DNA from: Rhinopomastus cyanomelas | Lineage: Eukaryota; Chordata; Aves; Bucerotiformes; Rhinopomastidae | Assembly: GCA_013400115.1 (NCBI GenBank) | Contig: VXBP01002784.1 | Location: 1,371,383 to 1,435,382, forward strand | Direction: 5' to 3' | Length of the DNA: 64,000 bases | Shown here: piece after piece, positions 1-10,879 of the stretch | Numbering within the stretch: position 1 is the first letter of the stretch | Layout: each line of letters starts with the position of its first letter | The notes under the pieces: model-generated | What the model was told of the DNA's origin: nothing | Database searches by the model: none | The model's input: the letters and a program-made list of their open reading frames with translations, nothing else | Made by a program: the position numbers and the translations under genes

Positions 1-320
1 GTGGAAGAAAGTGTAGAGATTTATCTTCTCCAATGGAAAAGCCCATTTTTGGTAATGATTTTTTTAATTTGGATGCAAACAAGGAAATAGTTTACAGAAA
101 TTATGTAATGTATTGGGCTCACTGCTAGTTGGTGTATGATGTCATTGTATTTATTTCTTTATGTTGGTGCAGACCTAGAGTGGCAGATAGCTATGCTGCC
201 AAGGGACGGCTGTGCTCAGAACACCTAAAGAAGGAACCCAGATGAAAAAAACAGAGTTTACCTTGTCAAGTGGTGGGGAAAACTTCCACCATCGTAGAAC
301 TCATCTACTTCATAAAATAG
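1..320. other. Gene-free stretch, nothing recognised
   Basis: Ordinary AT-rich vertebrate intergenic or intronic sequence. No repeat family, splice-like exon or tandem array is recognised here. Confidence 0.6.
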
Positions 321-500
321 CATAATTGAGATGGGAGTGATCTCAGAAGTCTGTAATCCAACATCCTGTCTAAAGCAAGATCATCTGTTAGACCAGACTA
401 GAGCTTCATCGTGTCAGGTCTTGAGAAGTTCGAAGGATAGAGCCAGCGTAACCTCTCTGGGCGAGGTGTTCCACTGCTTGACATTGTCATGATCATGTCT
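321..500 (-). mobile_element. Ancient, decayed CR1 (CR1-L-like) 3' end
   Basis: Read on the plus strand this has the order of a reversed CR1 3' end. A degraded form of the terminal 'GGTTGGAAGGGACCTC...AGTCCAACCCC' block comes first (TAATCCAACATCCTGTCTAA). It is followed by the 'AGAGCCAGCGTAACCTCTCTGGG' and 'GTTCCACTGCTTGAC' blocks, which correspond to the CR1 segments normally reading 'CCACCTCCCTGGG' and 'TTCCAGTGCTTCAC'. Divergence is far higher than in the other CR1 copies, so it is an old insertion. The subfamily is uncertain; the match is by eye. Confidence 0.65.
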
Positions 501-639
501 TGAGCTCATAATGATGGCAATGCATGTTGGGTAGGAGGTGGTTGGAGTGTGTTTTGGGCAAGCTTGGGTGCAACTAATGGTTCTAAAACCAGGCACTAGC
601 TCTTGTGAGAGTCAACAAGGTCTGACTGGGTGGCCGGAG

Positions 640-850
640 GATGGGCCTGGGAGCCAGGAACCCCCTCTGTTTTCATTTCAGCTTTGCCTATAATTTGCCA
701 AGTGCCTTCCATCATTCTACTCTTACCCCTTTGTCTCAATTTCTCCATTTGTAAAATGATGATAATACTACTTACCTACCCTACAGAGTGTTGTGAGGAT
801 TAATTAATCGTTGGTACAGCACTTAAAAGATGTAAATAGTCACATAAATA
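640..850 (+). mobile_element. Ancient MIR-type SINE (CORE-SINE, amniote MIR)
   Basis: The order of motifs matches an amniote MIR. First comes GGGAGCCAGGAACCCC near 650, then a degraded core (the usual 'gggcaagtca' stretch survives only as TTTGCCAAGTGCC). Next is TGTCTCAATTTCTCCATTTG with GTAAAATGATGATAATACT, then CTTACCTACCCTACAG and GTGTTGTGAGGATTAATTAA. It ends with a weak 'gtaaagcgctttgagat' equivalent (GTACAGCACTTAAAAGAT). The tRNA-related 5' head is not clear. MIR copies are common in mammals and sparse in birds, so this one is old. Family identity is strong by eye; exact ends are approximate. Confidence 0.82.
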
Positions 851-1131
851 CTGTCCTAATAAGAAGCACACAGAAAGAAAAAAACACTAAGAAAGAAATG
901 GTCTCAAAATAGGTTCTATGTGCCATTATGACACAACCTGGCCCCCTCCAGAGTAGCTTCTGGGGTTTATTTAGAACATTCAGGCATGAGACTTCCAAAT
1001 CCATGGTTTGATGCCCTGTTGTAGCAGTTAACACTTCTGTCTCCTCCCAGTTATTTTTAATAGTCAGAACAACTTAGAAAAAGCAAGTCCAGGTAAACAT
1101 AGGTAGTGATCCTGCTTGAATAAGCACTTAC

Positions 1132-1281
1132 TTTTATGCTGTTTATATTAAATATATAAGGATCATCAGGAGGACAAGGTGACACATTGTTTTGATACCT
1201 TCCAGGCACTGCACCACTGGCACGTGGTTTTGGATTCTGAAATTCCACATAGCACTCAAAAATAGAGATGGCAGTTGTAAT
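1132..1281 (-). other. Candidate exon, 150 bp, minus strand, open in phase 0
   Basis: On the minus strand the interval is bounded by GTGCAG upstream and by a strong donor, AAA|GTAAGTGC, downstream. The 50 codons between are all open. They include a Pro/Gly/Cys-containing stretch (VEFQNPKPRASGAVPGRYQ, then NNVSPCPPDDPYIFNINS) that reads more like protein than the surrounding random frames. The exon would be phase 0 at both ends. The acceptor is weak: a run of 13 T lies about 55 bases upstream, but several AGs intervene. A possible partner exon lies 258 bases upstream at 1540-1586. I do not recognise the protein. It could equally be chance. Confidence 0.25.
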
Positions 1282-1334
1282 CTGCACTTTGGCAACACTC
1301 TCTTAATTATAATTTGTCATTTAGAAACTAATCT

Positions 1335-1347
1335 AAAAAAAAAAAAA
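1335..1347. repeat. A13 homopolymer
   Basis: Thirteen A on the plus strand. Read on the minus strand it forms the poly-T tract (followed by AG) upstream of the candidate exon at 1132-1281. Confidence 0.9.
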
Positions 1348-1539
1348 TATCAAACCCACCAGCCCAGGAGGGCTCATCAGGGTTATTCTGACATACCAGT
1401 CACAGTGCCAACAACCAGAGCTCTAGTAAGTGATCTCAGCAAGTTTAGTAGTGAAGCTGTGTTGCTAGGAATGTGGAAATGCCCACCCAAGAGTAAAAAT
1501 TCTGCCTTTATAACTCATTGAACAAAGTAGGACTCTTAC

Positions 1540-1586
1540 CATTGTCATCGAAGTCACTGGGTCAGATCCGATTTCTTTTATCCCCC
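1540..1586 (-). other. Candidate small exon, 47 bp, minus strand
   Basis: On the minus strand a textbook acceptor (nine T, then CATTTCATACAG) is followed after 47 bases by the donor ACAATG|GTAAGAG. One frame is open through it (GIKEIGSDPVTSMTM after a split first codon) and ends in phase 0, compatible with the candidate exon at 1132-1281. Splice-like signals of this quality also arise by chance in AT-rich DNA, and the peptide is not recognised. Confidence 0.22.
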
Positions 1587-1739
1587 CTGTATGAAATGAA
1601 AAAAAAATGCTCTTCATAGATTTCTGTTTAATAGTGTTTGCCAGACAAAGTAAAATTTTCACAGCACAAGTTCTATAGCTCGAGAGTCCTATTCACTCAG
1701 CATTTATTTTATAGGTCTTTTATCCACCCATTCTGGCTT

Positions 1740-1766
1740 AAAAAAAAAAAGAGGAAAAAAAAAAAA
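1740..1766. repeat. A-rich simple sequence
   Basis: Two poly-A runs separated by GAGG. Confidence 0.9.
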
Positions 1767-3551
1767 CCCAGGGAATTTACCCACTTAAAGTTAGCTTTGC
1801 ATCAGGTCTGTCTATAAGGGTTTTTTATGGTGTTAGTGAAATCCCAAGAAGACATTAATAATGGTCTTCAAACACACAAATCGCAAAGTGAATATTAGCA
1901 GCTAGAAAGAGAGCAGTGTTTCCCACTCCAGCAGGAAACGCATCCTTCCTTTTCCATAATTATAGGTCCCATCACATATTTTAGTGAAGTGTGAGCTAGT
2001 GGTGTGGACACAGGTTTGAGAAGCAAAAGTGCATGTGTTTCAAATCTGCACGTAAGGCTGGATTTGTGTGTGGCTCTGCACAAACTGCTCACCTATCTGA
2101 ATCCTCTCTGCACAACATGGAGGTATCTTTGTGTGCAGGACATCACGCAGTTACTCCAAGGAGTTGAGTTTGTTATATCTGTAAAGGTTCTGGAGGAGGA
2201 AGAAAAGTTGGATACCTGGCAAATACTGGGTGAAATTTTGTCTCAAAACATTTTAGAAAGTACCGTTCGTGTACGTGTACCATGCCTGAACCCCCTCGGG
2301 TTGCTTGGTTGTAGTTCTTACGTGCTGCTTTTTCCTTTTCCAGTTGTACATGAACAAGGAAGTTCAGAATAGACCCAGCTTTCCAATTCCCACTGTGGAC
2401 TGAAAATTGTCATTAAAATAAAGTAATTTTATCAAGGATAGGATTAAGTCAAGACCTAAATTTTTTTTATTTCATATATGTAGATAAATAGACTTTAATT
2501 GATATGTTCTCTCTGGCAAGTACCATTAGATTTTTTTGGAGTCACAAACAAAGCAGGTGATGTGCAGTGTTTGGTTCATTTTGTCAGCAAACATTCAAGC
2601 CATTCACAAACCATCCCATATACAGGTGCCAGCTGAGTTTGCTGTGAAACATAGTAAGTGGGTATTTAAAGGATTTAGTGAAAGAAATACATACAAGAGA
2701 GGCTTTCCTCAGATCACTCAAAGTCAGTCTGCAGCAGTTGTCATCCTTTAGTCAAGTTCAAAAACCAAGAGTTTCAGGGTGTTATGCTTCAAAAGTTGGG
2801 CAGAATCTGTAAGTCTAATCTAAGTATTTTCTTCTGAAAAGTTACCAGCACATGACAATTAATACTCGGACAGTGCTCAGCTCCATTGTATGATTCCATA
2901 GAACTTGATAGCACAGTGGATCACGTTATCCTTTTGCTACAATTCCTGCCTGCAAACAAACTTGGATTCCTATGGAAAAAGTAGTTTGGCTGTATTCTCC
3001 TTGTATTTAAAAAGAAGATCATTACAAATGTGATTTTAGCTGGTTGTTATTGTCTATTGTTATAGTTTGAAATTTGAGATGTCTTGGCTTGAGGCACTGG
3101 GAAGTTGCTATGGCAACTTGTGAAATTTTTTTGGCTTGGAAGCACATGGAACAGAGAACTGGACTTTAAAAGGCCCGCTGATGCTGCGGGATGTATGCAT
3201 GCACTGAATGGACTCCATGTTTCCACAAGGAAAAAGAACTGCTTGAAGTCTTTTCCCTTGGAGGGGCTGGAAATTGCAGTTTGTCCCAGTTATATAAGAT
3301 CAAGTGATTAATCTCCATGTGTCTTTGTGTGGTGTTTTCATGTGGAGTGAATTGAATGTGTGTTGTTTTTAACCCAGACTAAGTTAGGTTTGTTTTTCAC
3401 GACTTATAGTGGTTTTTGAACCCTGGGCCCTGGGTATCATTTTCAGTGGGACGTAATGGAAGTCATGCATTTCAGGATCTATACTAAAACTAGGTAATTT
3501 GGGGTCTTCTACAGTTTTCTGATGGCTTTGTGGGATTTTTTTGTGGGTTGG

Positions 3552-3566
3552 TTTATTTATTTATTT
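3552..3566. repeat. (TTTA)n microsatellite
   Basis: About four TTTA/ATTT units. Confidence 0.8.
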
Positions 3567-4130
3567 GACGAGGGACACGGCCCAAAATTTAAAACAGTAC
3601 TGGTGGGAGGCCAGCAAACCCACTGGCATAGATATTGCAACTAGAAAGAAAAATGCTTCTTCAGACCCTTGTGAAGCAATATTGCTTAATTAACCCTACT
3701 TAAGCCCTACCTTCTGGAAAGGTTAATGGGATTTTTAATGACCTTGAGTGGTCAAGGCCTCAATTTTACATTTCTTCTGAAAGAAAATGGAAAATAGAAC
3801 AAGAAAGCTGTTCAAACTTCTGTGAATCTGGGAAAAAATTGGTTTACAGCAACAGTTCAGGTAATCTCCTACTTTATTTGAAATGGTTTACCCGTTCCTT
3901 ACCTTGGATCTACTGACATCATTGTGGACATTTTATGCAGCACTGAGTTGCCACTTACAGGATCTGGGTGTAGGTTACAGTTTTGCTCTCTGACAGGATG
4001 CAGAAGTGCCTGTTGCTCTACAGACACCACAAAGCTGAACAGGAAAAGGCAAAGTGGAGATGCTGATTGTGCTCCTGCCCCAACCCCTTCCCCAGTAACT
4101 CCATGTGACACAGACCATAAAGTATACATC

Positions 4131-4150
4131 TGTCTCTCTCTCTCTCTCTC
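4131..4150. repeat. (CT)n microsatellite
   Basis: About nine uninterrupted CT/TC units, running into a C-rich end. A shorter GA-rich patch lies at 4373-4391. Confidence 0.88.
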
Positions 4151-4617
4151 CCCCGGGGGTAAACACTTCACTGCTGCTCTTCTTTGTGCCTCTATGGGTA
4201 CAACAGCCTTTTCAAACATAGCCGGACTGGCCCATATCCAGTTAAACTCTGATCACAAGTGTTGTCAACCGGTTTTCATCTCTGATGTCTACTGCTTCAG
4301 ACCTAAGGGACAATTTGTGTTCCCAGTTTGTACACCCAATTTGCATGTCCCTGGCAGCTTGAATTTCAGGTTTGAGAGAGAGAAAGAGAGCTCATTTTTA
4401 CACCATCTGATTTTTGTCACCTGGATCATACTGGAGTTGTGTTTGCTTTGAAGCTGTGGGTAGATTTTGCTGGTCTGGGTGGCTCTGACGTTGGTCATAC
4501 TCAATTCTTCAATATAATGCTTCACAAAAAGTTATGAAGTTGTTATTTGTACAAATAAGTTGCCTTTTACTAAAGGTATAATAGTAGGTGTGTTTATTTT
4601 TTTAAAACATTACTACT

Positions 4618-4856
4618 AATGGGTGTAAGCTGGAATATAAGAGGGTGACAGTTCTCAGTGAGGGTGACAGAGCACTGGAAGGGGCTGCCCAGGGGGGTTG
4701 TGAGAGTCTCCTTCTCTGGAAACTTTTAAACCCCACCTGGATATGTGCCTGTGCAACTTGGTCCAAGTGGTCCTGCTGTGGCAGGGGGATTGAACTAGAT
4801 GATCTTTCGAGGTCCCTTCCAATCCCTAACGTTCTGTGGTTCTGTGTGATTCTGGG
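4618..4856 (+). mobile_element. CR1 LINE, 3' end
   Basis: Starts at the 'GGGTGTAAGCTGGAA' block of CR1 ORF2 and runs through AGTGAGGGTGACAGAGCACT, GGGGCTGCCCAGG and the 3' signature GATGATCTTTCGAGGTCCC to a decayed ATTCTGTG tail. It is 5'-truncated, as is usual for CR1. A short deletion removes the segment between the 'GTTCC' block and 'TTCTTCACAGTGAGG'. It belongs to the same young-looking group ('TCCAATCCCTAA') as the copies at 15745, 18769, 29329 and 36986. Confidence 0.95.
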
Positions 4857-5240
4857 AATAATTGTATTTACATTTCCATTGATATCTGTCTGCAGGTTTC
4901 AAAATGCTTCTCAGATCTTATTGCTTAATGAAATCAGCATAATTGTATTGATAAAGTAAACAATATTAATGAACTTAATGTTTCTTTTTTAAGCAAGGTT
5001 TCTCTGACAGCTCTAATCTGAGCCATAGTAGACAAAGATGCTCAAGAAGATAGAAATTAGTCTTCAAACTTAGATAGATAAACTTACTGATAGGTGACCA
5101 TTGCTCTTTCCATGGTGCAAGCCTCAAGATCTTCCCGTGTGCTTACAAGAGCGTCCACGATTAATTTACCCTTTTCTGAGTCATGTGGGGTTATTTTCAC
5201 ATGTTTGTGTGAGCTACAGCTTATTTGTGAGTACATGTAT

Positions 5241-5264
5241 TTCTCTGGGTGTTTCTCTGGGTGT
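5241..5264. repeat. Perfect 12-bp tandem duplication
   Basis: TTCTCTGGGTGT occurs twice head to tail. Confidence 0.9.
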
Positions 5265-6208
5265 TTTGACCATGAAAAGGCAGTGATTATGCAGTTGTGA
5301 GGGACATGCCATGAATTAGAAGAGCCGCAGTACTATTATGGCTGTTATTCTTTGTGAGCTGGCCTCCAGAGGGTGATACAGATGTTCTGCCTGGTAGAAA
5401 ACATACACACCCATACTCACATGCTAATCACTGCACTATAAGAGTAATTAACGAGAGAGATATTGCTTGTGAGCAGTCAATACAGCAGTGCATTCATCCA
5501 CAGGGTCACGAATGGGCATTCTTTGAATTTATCTAATGTAGTATGTAGCAAAACACTTAGGGCGCTGCAGATGATGCTCTTAATTGCATTAAAAAACTGT
5601 CCATAATTAGGTTTGGAATGTGACCGTAATCTCTGGGATCAATGGTTCCTGACACCTGTCAAGTAGCAGGAGGGTAAAACCTTTTATAACCCAAACGAAC
5701 AGTTGCATATGTCATGTCCTTATTACATAGCAGAGTGGACTTTAAAGGTTGGAGAGAGGAAATAAGACGTTGCAAAATTGAGACACCCTGAGATGCTGTA
5801 GCGTTTTGTTCCTGTGGGCTGATTTCAGTGGTGGTGTCGTTGTTAGGAATTGATCTGAAACCAAAGCAGCTACTCCAGAGCTGCATTTTGCCTTATATGA
5901 TTGTGTTTGTAAGGGAGAAAAAGGATTAAATTTGTTTTTGAAAGCACGTGGCATAAGTTTTGACTCGCGCTTACTTGTGGTGCGCGAGCATCTCTCTGGA
6001 AGGGTGACATACATGATCGCCCTGTAGCTGCTGATCATGTATAAACAGAGGAGACCACACAATTACTTTATATAATTCCCACTCATGCAAATTTAAAATG
6101 GCCACAGTCCACTCTTCTGAACCCACTCATTACATCTTCAGGCTTTGAAAATAGCTGACGGAGACTTTCTCTGCTGCCTGAGGTGTGGGACCAGTCTACG
6201 TAGGTCTT

Positions 6209-6222
6209 TGTGCACGTGCACA
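6209..6222. promoter_or_regulatory. 14-bp palindrome centred on a CACGTG E-box
   Basis: TGTGCACGTGCACA equals its own reverse complement. Its centre is the canonical E-box CACGTG (6213-6218) bound by bHLH factors of the USF/MYC/CLOCK type. Two more CACGTG sites lie at 5945-5950 and 6329-6334. The regulatory role is inferred. Confidence 0.35.
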
Positions 6223-6325
6223 CTCGTGTGCAACTTGTTCTGTACGTGCTGGGTGGGTGTGAACATCGCACCCTCGAGCATGGCTGTCTAGATGTACAAA
6301 CACTACACATGCAGAACTCGGTGAC

Positions 6326-6340
6326 GAGCACGTGGTGCTC
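6326..6340. promoter_or_regulatory. Inverted repeat containing a CACGTG E-box
   Basis: GAGCAC and GTGCTC are perfect 6-bp arms around GTG, overlapping CACGTG at 6329-6334. It is about 110 bp from the palindrome at 6209. Confidence 0.3.
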
Positions 6341-6589
6341 ACTGAATAACGATCAGAACATACACAAGTTCAGTAATATATCTGTATGCTGCATCTATAC
6401 TGAAAGATACTGTAACCTCAGACTTTATTAAATCAAAAGGAGCATTTAAAAATTACTTAACTTAAATTGCATTTCACTTCGACCCAATTTGCAGGAAGCT
6501 GTTAAATAAGTCTTTGTCTCCCCAAAAACACCCCAAGGATCAGTTCTCTAATGTACTGTTCTCCCATCCAATCAGTGTAAACAAGAATA

Positions 6590-6965
6590 AATGTTTAAAA
6601 AGTAAAGAACACTAATCAAGAGACAGAAGACATAGACTGCTTAATAAATCTTGCCTTCAATTTATTTGTCTAGTATTACAAAGGCAGAGGAGATATCAAT
6701 TAATATAGGCAAAGAGGACCCATAATTTATAATTAACTGGCAAGTGGTTTGTAACAAACAGCAGCACTGAATCTAATAGCCAGTAGAAAAATAACTAGTG
6801 TTGATTTGTCCCTCGGCAAATTAATAGAGTGCTTATCAATGACAGGGTTACATAAAACTGCTAAATAAATAATCATCAGTGAGTTGGAGTGAAGCAGATC
6901 TTTAACAAGCTTAATCTGAACCTCTTGACATCTGTAGACTATGGAGAGATTAAATGCTAAGAAAG
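6590..6965. promoter_or_regulatory. Candidate conserved non-coding block
   Basis: AT-rich, repeat-free sequence with homeodomain-type cores, including TAATTA at 6730-6735 and another at 7087-7092 just beyond the block. The look is that of vertebrate developmental enhancers. Conservation itself cannot be seen in a single sequence. Confidence 0.25.
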
Positions 6966-8954
6966 ACAAGATACACTTGGCGCGCAGTAAGCGTGCTCGG
7001 CGGCTGTGCAAGGAAGTGGTCCTAGGTACGGGCAAAGAAGGAACATTTATGTGACAAAAAGTGGCACTGAAAAATTCTTTCCATTCTAATTAGACTGGAA
7101 GTTATGAAAGACATGTTAAAGAAATGCAGACTGGAATTAACCAGATGAGACCGTCACTAGATTTCTAGGTAATGAAAGCACTAAGTGCTGTCGGTTCTGC
7201 TGTATTTTTTTTGGTTCAAGGTTTTTCCTGCGGTTTATGACTCACCTGTGTCCACTACTGGTTTCTGTGCAACTTCTACTGATACTCTCTGGTAGCCCAC
7301 TGTAAATCATTGCAATAGCTAAGCAGCTATTTTCAGAATGTGTCTTATTTATGACCATGAAAATATATATATAAGGTTACGTGTGGACGTCATCTCTAGG
7401 CATGTTTTACTTCTAGAAAGGATTTTTATGCAACATCACCATGTATGAAGGTCTCTCCAGTTCTTGCTTAATGATAATAGGAGCTTTCTGCTAGACAGCT
7501 CGGAGTTTTCAGAAGACCCAGCTAGACCCACGCTGAGGAATCTTAAAAAGCTTCATCTCTAAGTGAACATGTACCGACTGCGGAGACTCTCTTACGCTGT
7601 TCTTGTTGTGCAGGGACTGGAGATGTAAAGCAGAACATATAGGGTCACCAGTAGCTCCTTGTAAGACTGTTGATGACCAGCCTATAGCTGTGTCTCCTTT
7701 CCAGATTTTTTTGGCGTTGACGAGTGACTAGATTACAGCGTGAGTTCTCAAGGAATAAATTACTTTTAATTTTTCCTTCAGTCCTTTATCCTTTCCCCAG
7801 CTGTCAGAAGAAGAGGAGTCTGAGTTACCTTAGGTGGTGTTATAAATAGGAACTAATTGTCTGCAGAGGAGATCTTCCGCTGAGGAGACTAAATTCATCT
7901 CTTTTAGCTTCATGGTTGGGTTGGGATTTTTTGTCTGTGCTTGCTTGAATTAGACTGTAGATTTTCTCACTGCTAGCAAAGAATGTTATTAGCAACAGAG
8001 GTGTTATCTTTATATCCAGCTTCTCTTCTGCCCCTTCTTTAGACTCTAACTGGGAGACAGGGAAATTTTAGGACCCACACAGAACAAAGGGAGATTCTTC
8101 CTAGTGGGTGGCTATGGAAACCACAGTCATGACAGAGAAACTTCATTCCAATAGTGCTTCACTAATTTATTTTTGTGTATTGCTTTCCTCATTTGTATCC
8201 AGAGATTGAATCATTACTTACAAAACCAAAAAACAGAATGCAACCTCAGTTCTATTAGTTTTTGGTTTTTTCCCCTTAAATTAAGCCTTTGTCTGGTGAG
8301 CTAATGCTGTTTAGTGCCACGCTGCAATGATGGATCAGTATTGCTCAGAAATAATAACATGCTCTGTTTTAGAGCAAGAAACATTTGTTGCTTGGGGTTC
8401 AGAAGTATCTTAACCTAAGTGCAGAACAGGTGCACCTCTACCTGGCTCTGTATTAGCTGAGTAGTATGTCTAAGATCTGATGTTTACTACTTGGGGAGTT
8501 GTTGCTGTCCGTGTCTACCATCTACTCTGTAGAGACCCTTTCAGTCCATGGAACAGGTTTCTGTCTCAAAGAACACCTTTTGTAGGAGTACAAGCTTTTA
8601 TAAGTTCAAGAGTAGTGTTATGGGATGTTGCTGTTCTGCAGTGCATCAAGTTGAGAAGTTTCTGTGTGTTGATGTAACAGCTCAGTGCAGAGCAGATGCT
8701 CTGGAAAGAGGATGTTAGCTGTGTGAAAAATGCTACTTTGAGTGGGTGAGCCTGTGGAGAAATGAGCAAGGATATGAGGTAGGTAGTTCCCTGTCTGTCT
8801 TGTAGCACATGTGCAATGGCTGTCCCAAAATTAAAGGATTATATTTTGGGAGTGGGTACTTTGGCTTGGCTTCTTTTCCCCCCACCCATTTTTTTTTTCT
8901 TAATAAGCAAAATGTGGTGGCTTCACATGTTGCTGTCAACACCACAGTAGCATC

Positions 8955-9060
8955 CTCCTGGATGTGTGCCTGTGTGACTTGGTCTAGGTGACCCTGCTGT
9001 GGCAGGGGAAGTGGACTAGATGATCTTTCAAGGTCCCTTCCAATCCCTAATGATTCTATA
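8955..9060 (+). mobile_element. CR1 LINE, short 3' fragment
   Basis: Begins in the 'CCTGGATGTGTGCCTGTG' block and ends with TGATCTTTCAAGGTCCCTTC and a single ATTCTAT unit. It is a strongly 5'-truncated copy of about 105 bp from the young-looking group. Confidence 0.93.
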
Positions 9061-10879
9061 TTCCTCACATCTATGGCTGTATCAGGGAGGTTACAGTGCA
9101 TTCATCAAAATCAAGCGTGAATCCTCTCCAAAATAAGACCTCTGAGCCTCTTTTCAGCCTTGAGCATTTTTTCAGTAGAACTTATTTAAATTATTTGTCA
9201 AGCCCCACAGCTTCCAGAGGAAGCCAACAACTGTACATTAAAGAAAGCTTTTCTTAAACTTAACAACAAAGACCTGACAGAGACAGTTACACCAGAAATC
9301 CTGAGCAACTGAGCCAATAATCGTCTGTAGTGATGCATGTGTACAAAAGATGCAGCTTTCTGCTATTAAGATTTTAAATGTCAGTAAATGGCAGTTTAGT
9401 AGATCATTTGCTAATAATGATTACATTTCTCATTAAAATGTTTCCTTCATTATTCTTCAGGTAGAAGTGTGTAACTCAACAATTGTTACATCAGTTATAC
9501 TTAAAAAGCTCATTAAATTACTGAAATATTACCCCTTGTAGCCAGAGTACTTTAAGAGTACTGTACTAATTACAAACGGAATAAACTCGTGTAATATCAC
9601 CACTTAAATTGATGCCTTATAAATTCTTAATGCAAAGCTAACATATAAAGTGTAAATCAAATATATAGATCCAATAAAACAAAACCTTTTTAATCTTGTT
9701 TTACTCTTAAAAGGATTCCGATCATTGTAATTAAATAATGCATGATATAATAAAGATCTAGGATGTGTGTGATTATTTCATTGGCAATTGAATATTGGTG
9801 CTTTTTATTTATGCAAGCAATTTATCATGGGCAATATGCATCAAGCATTAAAATATTGATACAATTATACCTATCCTGCTGAACCAATAAAAAAACCCGT
9901 GACATGACTCTCTGCTGATGATACAAGGATCAGTTGAAGTCCTTGTTAAATTTTAATATTCTGATGCACTGGGTTATGCTAATTCTGGTAGGGAATAATA
10001 TCTCCTGTATCTGTGGTTCTGCCTCTTATTTCTGTGAGATTAGCACTCCAGCTTCACTTGCCATGGCCAGCAAGTACCAACCGCCTTGCTCACCGCTCTG
10101 TTGGTCACTCTGAAGAAGAAACAGTAAAAGCCAGCTCTGAATTTCACTTTTTACAGTTGTTGTTTTGGTGTGAATACAACCATTAAATTTTGCTGCTGCC
10201 GTGTCCTGTTATTCTTTCTAAGATTTACTCCTGACCTGAGCCAGAAGCAAAACTTGTTGGTGGATGTAGCCAGACTGGTTTCAGAGCAAATGCATTTCCA
10301 TTGTCCTACCTTTGAAGGCTACATGGCAGTGTCAAGATAAAATAGGGAAGGAATTGTTGTCTGCTTTCTGTTGGAATAGCAGCTCTACCAGGACAGATGT
10401 AGATTGTGAAACTGGGCAAAATGTCCAATTTTTGTACATTTTTTATACATCTCTGATTTTAGAAAACTTTGCCCTTATTAAGGAATTAAACTCTCCTTGT
10501 TAAGGAACCAAAAAACTGCACTTAAGACACTAGGAATTATTTCACCGCCTTTCTGGAGGTAGGTGAGGTGCAGAGAACTGCGTAGGACTCTCCACTTGGG
10601 GTGAGTCTCTTGTCAGTCAGCTGAAATGAAACATGAACTGAACAGCTCAGACACGGCACTGGGTCTCTACCTTTGCTGTTCCAGCCATGTCCACCCTCAG
10701 CTAGAACTGTATTTCCTTGAGTACAACAGCACTACAAAGTTTTGTACCAAATTAGCTGCCCACCATTCACGCACTCTGATTTTTTTGAGGAAACATACTG
10801 GATACACAACATGTTTTTGTAGCACAGACAGGACAAAGTGGCATAAAGCAAATGCATGTGCCCATGCTGGCTTTCAGAA
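9061..10879. other. Gene-free stretch, largely AT-rich
   Basis: Dominated by the AT-rich block annotated at 9350-9990. After 10000 it is ordinary unique sequence with no repeat recognised. Confidence 0.55.
9350..9990. promoter_or_regulatory. Candidate conserved non-coding block (large)
   Basis: About 640 bp of AT-rich sequence free of repeats and simple sequence. It is dense in homeodomain/POU-like words: TAATTA at 9567-9572 and 9728-9733, several TAAT/ATTA cores and ATGCA words. It also has a small AGTACT...AGTACT element near 9547-9563. Of all the blocks here it is one of the two most enhancer-like by eye. This is inference from composition and motif style only. Confidence 0.3.

Larger units (their letters stand above)
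1587..4617. other. Gene-free stretch with simple repeats only
   Basis: It holds A-rich runs at 1740-1766, a (TTTA)n run at 3552-3566, a (CT)n run near 4131-4150 and a GA-rich patch near 4373-4391. At 2342 a good acceptor (TGCTTTTTCCTTTTCCAG) is followed by an AATAAA at about 2417, a layout seen in terminal exons, but no linked exon is evident. The 175-codon frame at 3924-4451 is not protein-like. Confidence 0.55.
4857..8954. other. Gene-free stretch with short repeats and possible regulatory DNA
   Basis: No mobile element is recognised across about 4.1 kb. Separate entries cover a perfect 12-bp duplication at 5241, CACGTG palindromes at 6209-6340 and an AT-rich homeodomain-motif block at 6590-6965. 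The remaining sequence is unremarkable. Confidence 0.55.

Noticed and set aside
2343..2440. Terminal exon with AATAAA
   Set aside because: A good acceptor and a polyadenylation hexamer occur together, but AATAAA is frequent in AT-rich DNA and no upstream exon is apparent.
3924..4451. 175-codon plus-strand frame
   Set aside because: It runs through a CT microsatellite (LSLSLS) and is Cys/Ser-rich without a recognisable family.
7200..7260. Consensus splice donor on the minus strand (ACAG|GTGAGTC)
   Set aside because: Only a weak acceptor and a short frame lie upstream; isolated donors are common by chance.
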